Below, one piece after another: positions 46,397-56,593 of a stretch of 64,000 bases of DNA. The DNA comes from Petroclostridium xylanilyticum (GTDB taxonomy: Bacteria > Bacillota > Clostridia > SK-Y3): NCBI RefSeq assembly GCF_002252565.1, contig NZ_NPML01000027.1:62001-126000 (forward strand). The letters are read 5' to 3'. The position numbers were made by a program, and so were the translations under genes. The notes below the pieces were generated by a model that searched no databases, had not been told where the DNA came from, and saw only the letters and a program-made list of their open reading frames with translations. How positions within the stretch are numbered: the first letter of the stretch is position 1; every line of letters starts with the position of its first letter.

Positions 46397-48172
46397 ATGA
46401 AACCAACAGCTGAAATTTTGGAGCGTATCAATAAAAATTCAAATGAGCACAAAGATGGAGTATATACTCGCTTATACCGTTATCTTTTAAGGGAAGATAT
46501 TTATTACAGTGCATACCAAAAATTATATTCCAATAAAGGAGCATCAACTGAAGGTATTGATAATGATACTGCTGATGGATTTGGAAAGAAATATGTAGAA
46601 AGTTCAATAGAAGAATTAAGCAATAATACTTATAAACCCAAGCCGGTACGCAGAGAATATATCAAGAAATCCAATGGGAAAATGCGACCTTTAGGAATAC
46701 CGTCATTTAGAGATAAGCTATTACAAGAAGTTATGCGTAGATTTTTAGAAGCTATTTATGAACCGATTTTTAGTGATTTTTCACATGGATTTAGACCTAA
46801 TAGAAGTTGTCACACTGCATTAAAGCAGACACTTCCATATTTCAAAGGTGCAAGATGGTTTATAGAAGGAGATATAAAAGGCTGTTTTGATAATATTGAC
46901 CATGATAAGCTTATTGAAATATTACAAAGAAAAATTAAAGACAGTAAGTTTATAAACATTATTCGTAGTTTTCTAAAGGCAGGATATATAGAGGATTTCA
47001 GATATAACCAAACATATTCTGGAACACCTCAAGGAGGGATTTTATCCCCAATACTTGCCAATATTTATCTGAATGAATTGGATAATAAAATCATGGAGAT
47101 TAAACAAAACTTCGATAAGCCGGCAACAAGGTGTGTAAATCCAACATACGACGAGATTAGAGGGAAAAGATATTGGTTACAGCAGAAACTTAAAAATGCT
47201 ACTGATGAAGAAAAACCGGTTCTGATTTCAAGAATTAATGAATATAGTAAGAAACTTTTGAAATTACCCTATAAATCACAAACGGATAAAAATATAGCTT
47301 TTGTAAGATATGCTGATGACTTTTTAATAGCAGTAAGAGGAAATAAAGAAGATTGCATTAAAATTAAAGAACAATTAAGAGAATTTCTAAATGATGAATT
47401 AAAGCTTACCTTAAGTGATGAAAAGACTTTGATTACTCACAGTAGTGAAAAAGTTAGGTTCTTAGGATATGACATTTCAGTTAGACGTAATCAACAAATA
47501 TCAACTAATTCATTAGGACACAAGAAACGTCAGCTGAATGGCACTGTAGAATTATTAGTTCCTTTAGAGAAGATAGAAAAGTTTATGTTTGATAAAGGTA
47601 TCATTAGACAGAGCAAAGCTAAAAAGTTTCACCCGATACACAGAAAAGGATGGCTATATCTCCCAGACCAAGAAATCTTGGAAAGATACAATGCTGAAAT
47701 TCGTGGAATACTCAATTATTACCACCTAGCCAACAATTATAATAAACTTAATTATTTTCAATACTTGATGGAATATAGCTGCCTTGCAACTTTAGCAGGA
47801 AAGCATAATTCTTCAATAAGTAAAGTAATTGACAAATATAAAAGCGGCAAAGGTTGGGCAATAAAATATAAAACAGAAAAAGGTAAAACACGAGAAAAGA
47901 GAATTGTAAAACTTCAAGATTGCAAAGGGTTCTGTGATGATAATATTGTTAGACACATTTATTCTGTAAATACCAATGCTACTATTAGAGCAAGACTGCA
48001 AGCAGGAGTTTGCGAGCTTTGCGGTAGCAGGGGAAAGTCTAATTATGAGGTTCACCATGTTTCAAGTGTAAAGGGACTAGAAGGCAATAAGCTTTGGGAG
48101 CAGATAATGAAAATCAAAAATAGAAAAACATTAGTGGTATGCGAGGATTGCCATAAGGCAATACATAGTTAA
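46397..48172 (+). CDS. ltrA: Group II intron reverse transcriptase/maturase with HNH endonuclease
   Basis: 591 residues. RT blocks include GKMRPLGIPSFRDKLLQEV, FSHGFRPNRSCHTAL, IKGCFDNIDH, GTPQGGILSPILANIYL and the catalytic YADD (about 305-308). A thumb/maturase (domain X) region is around WLYLPDQEILERYNAEIRGI. The C-terminus has a zinc HNH endonuclease: CELCG, VHHVSSVKGL and CEDCHKAIH. All activities for splicing and retrohoming appear intact. Ribosome site GGCAGGAG. Confidence 0.92.
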   Translation: MKPTAEILERINKNSNEHKDGVYTRLYRYLLREDIYYSAYQKLYSNKGASTEGIDNDTADGFGKKYVESSIEELSNNTYKPKPVRREYIKKSNGKMRPLGIPSFRDKLLQEVMRRFLEAIYEPIFSDFSHGFRPNRSCHTALKQTLPYFKGARWFIEGDIKGCFDNIDHDKLIEILQRKIKDSKFINIIRSFLKAGYIEDFRYNQTYSGTPQGGILSPILANIYLNELDNKIMEIKQNFDKPATRCVNPTYDEIRGKRYWLQQKLKNATDEEKPVLISRINEYSKKLLKLPYKSQTDKNIAFVRYADDFLIAVRGNKEDCIKIKEQLREFLNDELKLTLSDEKTLITHSSEKVRFLGYDISVRRNQQISTNSLGHKKRQLNGTVELLVPLEKIEKFMFDKGIIRQSKAKKFHPIHRKGWLYLPDQEILERYNAEIRGILNYYHLANNYNKLNYFQYLMEYSCLATLAGKHNSSISKVIDKYKSGKGWAIKYKTEKGKTREKRIVKLQDCKGFCDDNIVRHIYSVNTNATIRARLQAGVCELCGSRGKSNYEVHHVSSVKGLEGNKLWEQIMKIKNRKTLVVCEDCHKAIHS

Positions 48173-48208
48173 TTTGAATTTTAAAATGATATGGTAATTA
48201 TTAACGGA

Positions 48209-48242
48209 GAGCCGTATACGTCGAGAGGTGTACGTACGGTTC
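48209..48242 (+). ncRNA. Group II intron domain V
   Basis: GAGCCGTATACG ... CGTACGGTTC forms the 34-base catalytic hairpin with the AGC triad and a GAGA-type loop. A short domain VI follows before the 3' splice site at 48273/48274. Confidence 0.85.
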
Positions 48243-48273
48243 GGTGGCGAGGGATTTTGTGCCCTTAGCCTAT

Positions 48274-49689
48274 GGCATATCCGGTACCAGCACAAAAAAC
48301 AGGACAGGATTCAATAAATTGATTGAAGACTGCATGGCAGGCAAGATTGACCTGGTGCTGACAAAATCCATCAGCCGTTTTGCACGAAACACCCTTGACT
48401 GCATTCAATACATACGGAAACTGAAAGAAAAAAACATCGGCGTGTTCTTCGAAAAAGAAAATGTCAACACCCTGGACAGTACCGGAGAATTTCTCATCAC
48501 CATCCTCGGAAGCCTCGCCCAGGAAGAAAGCCGATCCTTAAGCACCAACACAAGGTGGGGCGTGGTCCGCCGGTTCGAAAAAGGACAGGTTATGGTCAAT
48601 CATAATAAGTTTTTAGGTTATACAAAGAATGAGGCCGGTGAATTGGTGATAGTGCCGGAGGAAGCAGAAATAGTAAGGCTGATTTTCAGGCTGTATTTAG
48701 AGGGTCTAAGCATTACCCAAATCAAAAAGTACCTAGAGGAAAACGGCATTAAAACCGTTACCGGAAAGAACCAATGGTCTACTACTACCATCAACAACAT
48801 GCTCTCCAACGAGAAGTATATGGGAGATGCCTTGCTGCAAAAAAGCTACACCGTAGACTACCTCACAAAGAAAAGAGTTAAAAACAATGGAATTGTCCCA
48901 CAATATTATGTGGAGGACAGCCATCCGGCCATAATTTCCAAAGACTTGTTTCACCGGATACAGGAAGAAAAAGCACGCCGGGCTAACATTAAAAAGACAG
49001 CAGAAAAAAGAGCCAAAACCGACAGCGGGAAATACAGCTCAATATATGCTCTCACCGAATTGTTGACATGCGGGGAGTGCGGCAAGCCTTACAGACGGGT
49101 TTCCTGGACTGCCTACAGCGAGAAAAGGATTGTGTGGCGGTGCTTAAACAGGCTGGAGTACGGGAAAAAACACTGCCAAAAGTCCCCGACCATCGACGAA
49201 GAAGTTTTACATAGGGCCATTATGGATGCTTTCAATTCGCTCATACAGGACAAAGAAGATTTTGTGGACACTCTCCAGTCTAATATTCAGCTGGTAATGA
49301 GCAACCGGGCGAAACGGATGGACATAGCAAAAATTGAGGAAAGGATCGCGGAATTAAAAAAAGAGATGATAGGCTTCGTAGAGGAAAATGCAAGATGTGG
49401 AGCAGATAATACAGACTTTGACGAGCACTATGCCAAAATCTCTGCCGAGCTGAAAGAGCTTCAGGAGATAAAAACACAGTATACCGAGCAGCAAGCCAGG
49501 CAAGACAGCTTCCAGCGAAGAATCGAGGATATGAAGAAGTTTCTGAACACCGCAGACTGCAAATTATCTGGATTTGACAACCAGCTTGTCAGGCAGCTTA
49601 TACAAAGCATTAAGGTCGTTTCAAAGGACAAGATTCTCATAAAATTCAAGTCGGGTTTGGAGATGGAGCAGGAGCTTGCTAAAAAATAG
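48274..49689 (+). CDS. Large serine recombinase 3, exon 2
   Basis: Continues as GISGTSTKNRTGFN, SISRFARNTLDC, the recombinase domain, zinc ribbon (TCGECGKPYRR ... WRCLNR) and a coiled coil ending KSGLEMEQELAKK. The GTG at 48244 lies in intron sequence and is not the real start. With exon 1 the spliced product is about 544 residues, a normal full-length enzyme. Confidence 0.85.
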   Translation, partial: GISGTSTKNRTGFNKLIEDCMAGKIDLVLTKSISRFARNTLDCIQYIRKLKEKNIGVFFEKENVNTLDSTGEFLITILGSLAQEESRSLSTNTRWGVVRRFEKGQVMVNHNKFLGYTKNEAGELVIVPEEAEIVRLIFRLYLEGLSITQIKKYLEENGIKTVTGKNQWSTTTINNMLSNEKYMGDALLQKSYTVDYLTKKRVKNNGIVPQYYVEDSHPAIISKDLFHRIQEEKARRANIKKTAEKRAKTDSGKYSSIYALTELLTCGECGKPYRRVSWTAYSEKRIVWRCLNRLEYGKKHCQKSPTIDEEVLHRAIMDAFNSLIQDKEDFVDTLQSNIQLVMSNRAKRMDIAKIEERIAELKKEMIGFVEENARCGADNTDFDEHYAKISAELKELQEIKTQYTEQQARQDSFQRRIEDMKKFLNTADCKLSGFDNQLVRQLIQSIKVVSKDKILIKFKSGLEMEQELAKK

Positions 49690-49749
49690 CATTACCGAGA
49701 AGAGACAACCGCCAAACTGCAAAAAAAAGACTTTGCATAGGTAAAGATT

Positions 49750-49929
49750 ATGAGAAAGGAAAACCTTTCAAGGGTTCGAGAGATTGGAAAAATGCTTCGG
49801 GGCCAGGATTTGCTGAAGGAGTTTAACGAGGATTTATTTGCGGCATTGGTGGAGTAGATACGGGTAAAGTCGCTGGTGGAGGTGGTGTTTGTATTGAAGG
49901 CGGGGGTTGAGGCAAGGGAGATATTATAA
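49750..49929 (+). pseudogene. Large serine recombinase, C-terminal remnant 3 (partner of 8344-8583)
   Basis: Reads LSRVREIGKMLRGQDLLKEF, NEDLFAALVE, TAG (49855-49857), then IRVKSLVEVVFVLKAGVE. The last 70 bases are almost identical to the tail at 8514-8583. It lies directly after recombinase 3, mirroring the order at 7.5-8.6 kb. Confidence 0.75.
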
Positions 49930-50049
49930 AAAAGTCATATGATGTAAAATTAACGAGAAATATCAAGAAAAACAAAGAAACTCGTTGAAAAAAAGTATAA
50001 TATTACCATAAGATTGAATACGGCCATAGCCACAACATGGTGTACATAA

Positions 50050-50136
50050 ATATATCAAAGGCAAACTTGTCGAAAGGCAGGGACGCAAAGCCAAGGGCCT
50101 ATGGAGCAGCATAATTCTATGGCAGCCGGCTGCATT
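50050..50136 (+). promoter_or_regulatory. Cyclic di-GMP-I (GEMM-I) riboswitch
   Basis: The conserved core is present: GGCAAAC (50060-50066), a short GNRA-type hairpin loop CGAAAG, GGGACGCAAAGCC (50080-50092), then GGGCCT and the second-helix arm ending in GGCAGCCGGCTGC. It precedes a terminator and the chemoreceptor gene. A TATAAT-like element sits at 49996-50001. Confidence 0.85.
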
Positions 50137-50172
50137 GGAGCCTCTTTGCAACTGGTGCACAGGGGCTTTTTG
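50137..50172 (+). terminator. Riboswitch expression-platform terminator
   Basis: AGCCTCTTTGCA pairs with TGCACAGGGGCT (few mismatches), followed by TTTTTG. It is placed right after the aptamer P1 side, as expected for transcriptional control. Confidence 0.75.
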
Positions 50173-50340
50173 TGTGCGTAGATGATTTGATTAAGGTTTA
50201 AACTCGAGGAGGGAGAAAAGTAAAAGAGTTTTGGAACTATATGCTGTGCTTTCAGAGGACGAAAAAGATAAGCTGAAAGAAATGAGTGCCTAAAATCATA
50301 AGCTCTAAAGACAATATATAACTACAGGGAGGAAAGTAAA
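50173..50340. other. Leader with possible small ORF remnant
   Basis: A GAGGAGGG site at 50207-50215 is followed by about 20 codons (LELYAVLSEDEKDKLKEMSA) ending at TAA 50293, without a clear start. It may be a remnant of a regulator's tail. The chemoreceptor ribosome site AGGGAGGAAAG comes at the end. Confidence 0.35.
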
Positions 50341-52079
<1,739 letters not shown>

Positions 52080-52149
52080 TGTCAAAGCAGTAGAACCTCC
52101 GGTTCTGCTGCTTAAAAATCTCTAAAAAATGGGAAGGGGGAATGGATAA

Positions 52150-53880
52150 GTGCAAAGCAAAGACGACAAGATTGCGGATATAACTGCCAGTGAGGTAATA
52201 GAATATTTTCCCCTCCCTTTTTATGTTATAGAAGGGGAAAGGATTATCCTTTGCAACCAGAAAGCAGTAAAAGTCTTCGGCTATGAGAAAAAAGAGGAAC
52301 TGCTGGGCTTGACGCCATACTCTTTGTCGCCCGCCAGTCAGCCTGATGGGACAAGCTCGGTCGTCAAAGGCAGGGAAATGATTAATCAGGCCAAAGAATC
52401 GGGTTACTACCGTTTTCGTTGGGTGCATCAGAGGAAGTGCGGAAGAAAATTTTTGGCAGAAGTAGAATTGTTTGTAGAAAAAGGCTTAATCTTTGCCACT
52501 GTAAAGGATATAGAACGCGAAGAAAAGCTAAAAAACAAGACGGTAAAAATATTTGAAAAGATGAAAAATCTTGTCATTAGGGATTTTTTAACAGGCTTAT
52601 ACAATAAGAAATATTTTATGGAGCAGCTGGACAGGCTTATCCAAGCTTCATACAGGACAAAAAGCAGGTTTGCCCTGCTTTTTATCGACGTTGACAATTT
52701 TAAAGAAATAAATGATACATTGGGTCATCAGACAGGTGACAGAGTTATCGAAGAGGCTGCGAGACGGCTAAAAGAAGCAGCCCCTGAAAACTGTTTGCTT
52801 GCCCGGTACGGTGGTGACGAATTTGCCATAATCGTTTCTTCTACTTGTTCAAAAGATGAACTGTACACCATGGGGCATCGATTACTACAGAACTTAAAGA
52901 CTGCTTATGTCATCGATAATCATGAGTTCTATTTGTCAGCCAGCATAGGTATCGCCTGTTACCCTGCCGATGGAGAAGATGCTGGCACTTTGTTGAAAAA
53001 TGCTGATATTGCCATGTATAAGGCAAAAGAAACCAGAGATGGGAAGTATAATATAAGGTTTTTTGAGGCAGAAATGGAAAAAGAAATTCATGAACGTTTT
53101 TTACTCGAAAACCATTTGAAAAAGGCACTGGAAAAAGAGGAATTAATCCTTAATTTGCAGCCTATTGTTAATATTATTGAAAACAGGCAGTCAACTGCAG
53201 AAGCGCTTGTAAGATGGGAAAATGAAGTTTTTGGTCTTGTACCGCCGGATAAGTTTATTCCCTTAGCAGAAGAAACGGGCTTGATCCACGAGATCGGTAC
53301 ATACGTTCTGAAAGAGGTGTGCCGTTTTATTCAAAGTTTCCGAAAAAAAGAATTTAATCCCATTCCCATTGCCATTAATATTTCGTTAAAACAGCTGGAA
53401 AACAGAAACTTTACCCGAGAGGTTGAAAATATTATTGCTTCTTACGGCATAGAAGGTAAAAACTTAGAATTTGAAATTACTGAGAGCGTTTCGACGGGCA
53501 ATATGGAGGTAATCGCTGAAAACCTGCGAAAAATAAAAGGACTGGGGATAAAAATAGCCATGGACGATTTCGGTACGGGTTATTCCTCCTTGGCTATGCT
53601 TTTAAACCTGGAGGTAGATAAAATAAAAATCGATAAAATTTTTATAAACAATATAAGGAAAAGCAGGGATGAGAAAATAATTAGAACAGTAATATCAATG
53701 GCTAAAGAATTAGGGCTAACTGTTATTGTAGAAGGGGTTGAGACAGAGGAACAGGTAAACTTCTTAAAGAATATAAATTGTGAATACGGCCAGGGATACT
53801 TTTGGGCAAAGCCTATGCAAGTTGCTGACTTTGAGAAGTATTTGCAAGGGCGGTATGTGACGATGTATAAAAATAGATAA
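52150..53880 (+). CDS. PAS-GGDEF-EAL c-di-GMP-metabolising protein
   Basis: 576 residues, GTG start behind AAGGGGGGAA. A PAS domain (about 15-125) is followed by GGDEF (about 150-310; intact RYGGDEFAI at about 219-227, no RxxD inhibitory site) and EAL (about 325-570; AEALVRWEN, ITESVS, AMDDFGTGYSSL, KIDKIF, VEGVETEEQ, GQGYFWAKP all present). Both cyclase and phosphodiesterase activities look possible. Located behind a c-di-GMP riboswitch, it could feed back on its own expression. Confidence 0.9.
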   Translation: MQSKDDKIADITASEVIEYFPLPFYVIEGERIILCNQKAVKVFGYEKKEELLGLTPYSLSPASQPDGTSSVVKGREMINQAKESGYYRFRWVHQRKCGRKFLAEVELFVEKGLIFATVKDIEREEKLKNKTVKIFEKMKNLVIRDFLTGLYNKKYFMEQLDRLIQASYRTKSRFALLFIDVDNFKEINDTLGHQTGDRVIEEAARRLKEAAPENCLLARYGGDEFAIIVSSTCSKDELYTMGHRLLQNLKTAYVIDNHEFYLSASIGIACYPADGEDAGTLLKNADIAMYKAKETRDGKYNIRFFEAEMEKEIHERFLLENHLKKALEKEELILNLQPIVNIIENRQSTAEALVRWENEVFGLVPPDKFIPLAEETGLIHEIGTYVLKEVCRFIQSFRKKEFNPIPIAINISLKQLENRNFTREVENIIASYGIEGKNLEFEITESVSTGNMEVIAENLRKIKGLGIKIAMDDFGTGYSSLAMLLNLEVDKIKIDKIFINNIRKSRDEKIIRTVISMAKELGLTVIVEGVETEEQVNFLKNINCEYGQGYFWAKPMQVADFEKYLQGRYVTMYKNR

Positions 53881-53927
53881 AAGAGCAGGTATTGGATTGA
53901 CTGTTTTTGGAGGTGTTTTTTTGGAAG

Positions 53928-55577
53928 ATGGAATCCCAAAAAAGAATTCTGATTGTAGACGACAACGAAACAAGCGCAGCTATAGTTTCCAACATGTTAA
54001 AAAGAAATGGTTATAACACGGAGATTGTCCGAAACGGCGAAGAAGCCCTGGGGAAGATAAAAAGTTGCCAGGGGCTGTGTTATGACCTTATCCTGATGGA
54101 CATAGAGCTTGGAAAAGGAATGGATGGAGCGGAAACGGCGGCTGAAATCCAGCAGTACTGTGACCTTCCAGTAGTTTTTCTTTTCGCTCATACTGAGGAA
54201 AAAATTATTGGGAAAATCCGTTCTGTTGCAAAGTATGGTTTTGTGGCGAAAAATGCCGGTGAACATATTCTAATTACTGTAATTGATATGGCACTGAAAC
54301 TTCATGGAGAAAGTATGCGTACCGGTCTGTACCAGCAGATTGTGGAACATTCCATGAATGAAATCTATATTTTCGATCCGGAAACTTTAGAATTTATCAT
54401 GGTAAATCGCGGCGCCAGAGAAAATCTGGGATATACCATGGCAGAGCTTGCAAATATGACCCCCCTTGATATAAAGCCGGAAATAGAGGCGCAAATTTTT
54501 AGGAAGCTCATTGAGCCCCTGCTAAAAAGAGAAAAAGAGAGGTTATTCTACAATACCATACACCGCCGCAAGGATGGTTCGTCTTATCCGGTCGAAGTAA
54601 ACCTGCAGCTTTATTCGTACAGGGGGAAAAAAGTCTGTATGGCTCTGGTTAATGATTTGACAGAGCGGAGGAAATTAGAAGAAGACTTGCGGGAAAGAGA
54701 AGCTCTTTTGAGTGCGGTTACCCAATCAGCAGGAGAAGCCATCATTATGTTAGACGAAAAAGGAACAGTAGCATTTTGGAACCCGGCAGCGGAAAATCTT
54801 TTCGGTTATTTGCAGGAAGAAATTCTGGGCAAAGACTTGCACAGGCTGGTAGTATTGGATGAACAAAGCTATAGGGCTTATAAAAATAGTTTTATTCATT
54901 TCCAATCAACCGGGGAAGGCATTTATATTGGAAAGAATGTAGAACTTAAAGCAAAAAATAAAGCAGGGAAAATCCTGGATGTGGAACTTACCCTTACAGC
55001 CGTAAAGCGAAAAAAGAGTTTATATACTATTGGAATTGTTAGGGATATTGGTGAGCGAAAAAAGGCAGAGGAACAGGTGTATTTTTTGACAATAACTGAC
55101 CCTCTGACCAAAATTTACAACCGCCGCTATTTTACTCAAAAACTGGAAGAAGAAATAGAGCGCGCCAAACGGGCAGGCAACAAGTTTTCCCTGATCATGC
55201 TGGATATAGACCGCTTTAAGAGAATTAACGACAGCTTTGGCCATAATGCCGGTGACGAGGTTCTTAAAAGCATGGCAGAATTAGTTAAGAACAGGAACCG
55301 CAAGATAGACATATTTGCCCGCTGGGGCGGGGAGGAATTTGTCATACTCCTGCCGGATACAACGGTTAAAAATGCGGCCCGTTTAGCGGAAGAACTGCGG
55401 GAAAGTCTAAGCCAAATGGATATGCCGGGTGCGGGCAGGGTCACTGCCAGTTTCGGAGTTGCCGGCTACTGTCCGGGGGACAATGTTGATTCATTGGTGA
55501 ATAAGGCAGACAACATGATGTACGAAGCCAAAGCTGCCGGCAGGAATTGTGTGCGTTTTAAGGATGAATGTGTATAG
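53928..55577 (+). CDS. Receiver-PAS-PAS-GGDEF diguanylate cyclase
   Basis: 549 residues from ATG 53928 (GGAGGTG about 13 bases upstream; TTG 53907 is an alternative). The receiver has the acidic pair VDDNE, phosphate-accepting Asp 58 (LMDIE) and Lys 108, but the usual Thr/Ser switch is Phe 86 (VFLFAHTEE). Two PAS domains (about 125-245 and 255-375) precede a GGDEF domain with RWGGEEF (about 465) and a preceding RKID, possibly an I-site-like RxxD. It makes c-di-GMP, perhaps without normal phosphorylation control. Confidence 0.88.
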   Translation: MESQKRILIVDDNETSAAIVSNMLKRNGYNTEIVRNGEEALGKIKSCQGLCYDLILMDIELGKGMDGAETAAEIQQYCDLPVVFLFAHTEEKIIGKIRSVAKYGFVAKNAGEHILITVIDMALKLHGESMRTGLYQQIVEHSMNEIYIFDPETLEFIMVNRGARENLGYTMAELANMTPLDIKPEIEAQIFRKLIEPLLKREKERLFYNTIHRRKDGSSYPVEVNLQLYSYRGKKVCMALVNDLTERRKLEEDLREREALLSAVTQSAGEAIIMLDEKGTVAFWNPAAENLFGYLQEEILGKDLHRLVVLDEQSYRAYKNSFIHFQSTGEGIYIGKNVELKAKNKAGKILDVELTLTAVKRKKSLYTIGIVRDIGERKKAEEQVYFLTITDPLTKIYNRRYFTQKLEEEIERAKRAGNKFSLIMLDIDRFKRINDSFGHNAGDEVLKSMAELVKNRNRKIDIFARWGGEEFVILLPDTTVKNAARLAEELRESLSQMDMPGAGRVTASFGVAGYCPGDNVDSLVNKADNMMYEAKAAGRNCVRFKDECV

Positions 55578-55661
55578 CTGCTGGAATTATGACCCTGGGG
55601 TAACCTGGGATTTACTTTTACAATACGAGTGATTTTAATCCAAAGGGAGTATAGTGAGACA

Positions 55662-55780
55662 ATGTGTAACGCAAGAGTTGTTGAAATTGCCGACAATATC
55701 TACTGGGTAAGGAGCAGAGAATAGCAGCTTAACTTTAATTCTTATCTTCTGGTTGACGAAGAAAAGGATTTGGAAATCAA
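55662..55780 (+). pseudogene. N-terminal fragment of an MBL-fold hydrolase
   Basis: MCNARVVEIADNIYWVRSRE, TAG, then QLNFNSYLLVDEEKD reads like the first two strands of a metallo-beta-lactamase-fold protein (FprA-like opening). It has an internal stop and no HxHxDH motif. A different gene remnant follows at once. Confidence 0.5.
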
Positions 55781-56290
55781 GCAGCGTTTAGCGGAAATTC
55801 TAAGGAGTTTATTGAAAATCATGCAAAGTATCCGGCTCCGGTTGTTGAATTTGGCTTGGCAACTGGCATGGAGAACGTGCACTTCAGCCCGGATGGCTAT
55901 TACCACGGAGGTCTTATCTAATAAGAGCAGGGGCAACAAAATTATGGATTATATGCGATGGAATCTCTCAAAAATCATGGTGAAGAATATATTCAAAAGC
56001 GCAGTGGAGTGATCTGGCAAATTTCCTTGTTCCATGATTCCACCTTCATGTACATAGATGTGGAGTTAAACAGGCTGCCGGATTTTAGCAGGAAAAGAAT
56101 TTTTATCGGGTTGGATGCCTATGAAAGGGCAAGGGGAGACTTCCGCATCCCCTGGGGCAAGTTAAATGTTGTCGATATGCTCAGCACCGCTGGACCTTAT
56201 CTTTGGAAAGGTTGGGATTATCCTCAATATAGTGCAAGGTTGAAAAAGAGCTATGATATTATTAAGGACTTCTTTAGTACTTTGCCGTAA
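55781..56290 (+). pseudogene. Unidentified protein with a tandem TAATAA interruption
   Basis: One frame reads SGNSKEFIENHAKYPAPVVE, DGYYHGGLI, TAA TAA (55920-55925), then EQGQQNYGLYAMESLKNHGE and on to the stop at 56290 (DFSRKRIFIGLDAYERARGD, YSARLKKSYDIIKDFF). Similar composition on both sides of the stops suggests one former gene. I do not recognise the family. Confidence 0.45.
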
Positions 56291-56593
56291 CATTGCATAA
56301 ATAAAAATGGATGCTCCCAATAAAGCACTGGGGATTCGTTTGGTGAATTTCGAAAGAAAGTGGTAGTAAACCTTTAGGTATGTGTATAGTTTAATCGACT
56401 TATCATAGATACGCTATGTTCACACCAACTCCTGAAATGGTCATTTAAAATAAAAACAGGGTCTTTTGCTGATTAATTTCCTACTGCTTTCCGAATTTCA
56501 ACATGTTACACTTCTATGCTGGTGAAATGTGGCATAAATTAGAAGGTTAGATCTTCCGCTTTCAGGTTGATGAAAAAATGATCTTAACAAGCA
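56291..56593. other. Gene-free stretch
   Basis: About 300 bases in which I see no gene, hairpin or repeat. Confidence 0.4.

Larger units (their letters stand above)
45870..48273 (+). mobile_element. Group II intron with reverse transcriptase/maturase
   Basis: 2404 bases. The 5' end GTGCGCC matches the GUGYG consensus and the 3' end is CTAT (AY rule). 45870-46396 is the structured domain I-III region, with no other gene. The ORF lies in domain IV, and domain V is at 48209-48242. Exons flank it precisely between Glu and Gly codons of a conserved recombinase motif, so splicing is predicted to give an intact recombinase. Confidence 0.9.

Noticed and set aside
48244-48273. GTG 48244 as the start of recombinase 3
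   Set aside because: These ten codons are the 3' end of the group II intron; the real exon begins at 48274.
19780-49929. Tn916-type element with tyrosine integrase
   Set aside because: No tyrosine recombinase or excisionase pattern was found; integration genes are large serine recombinases.
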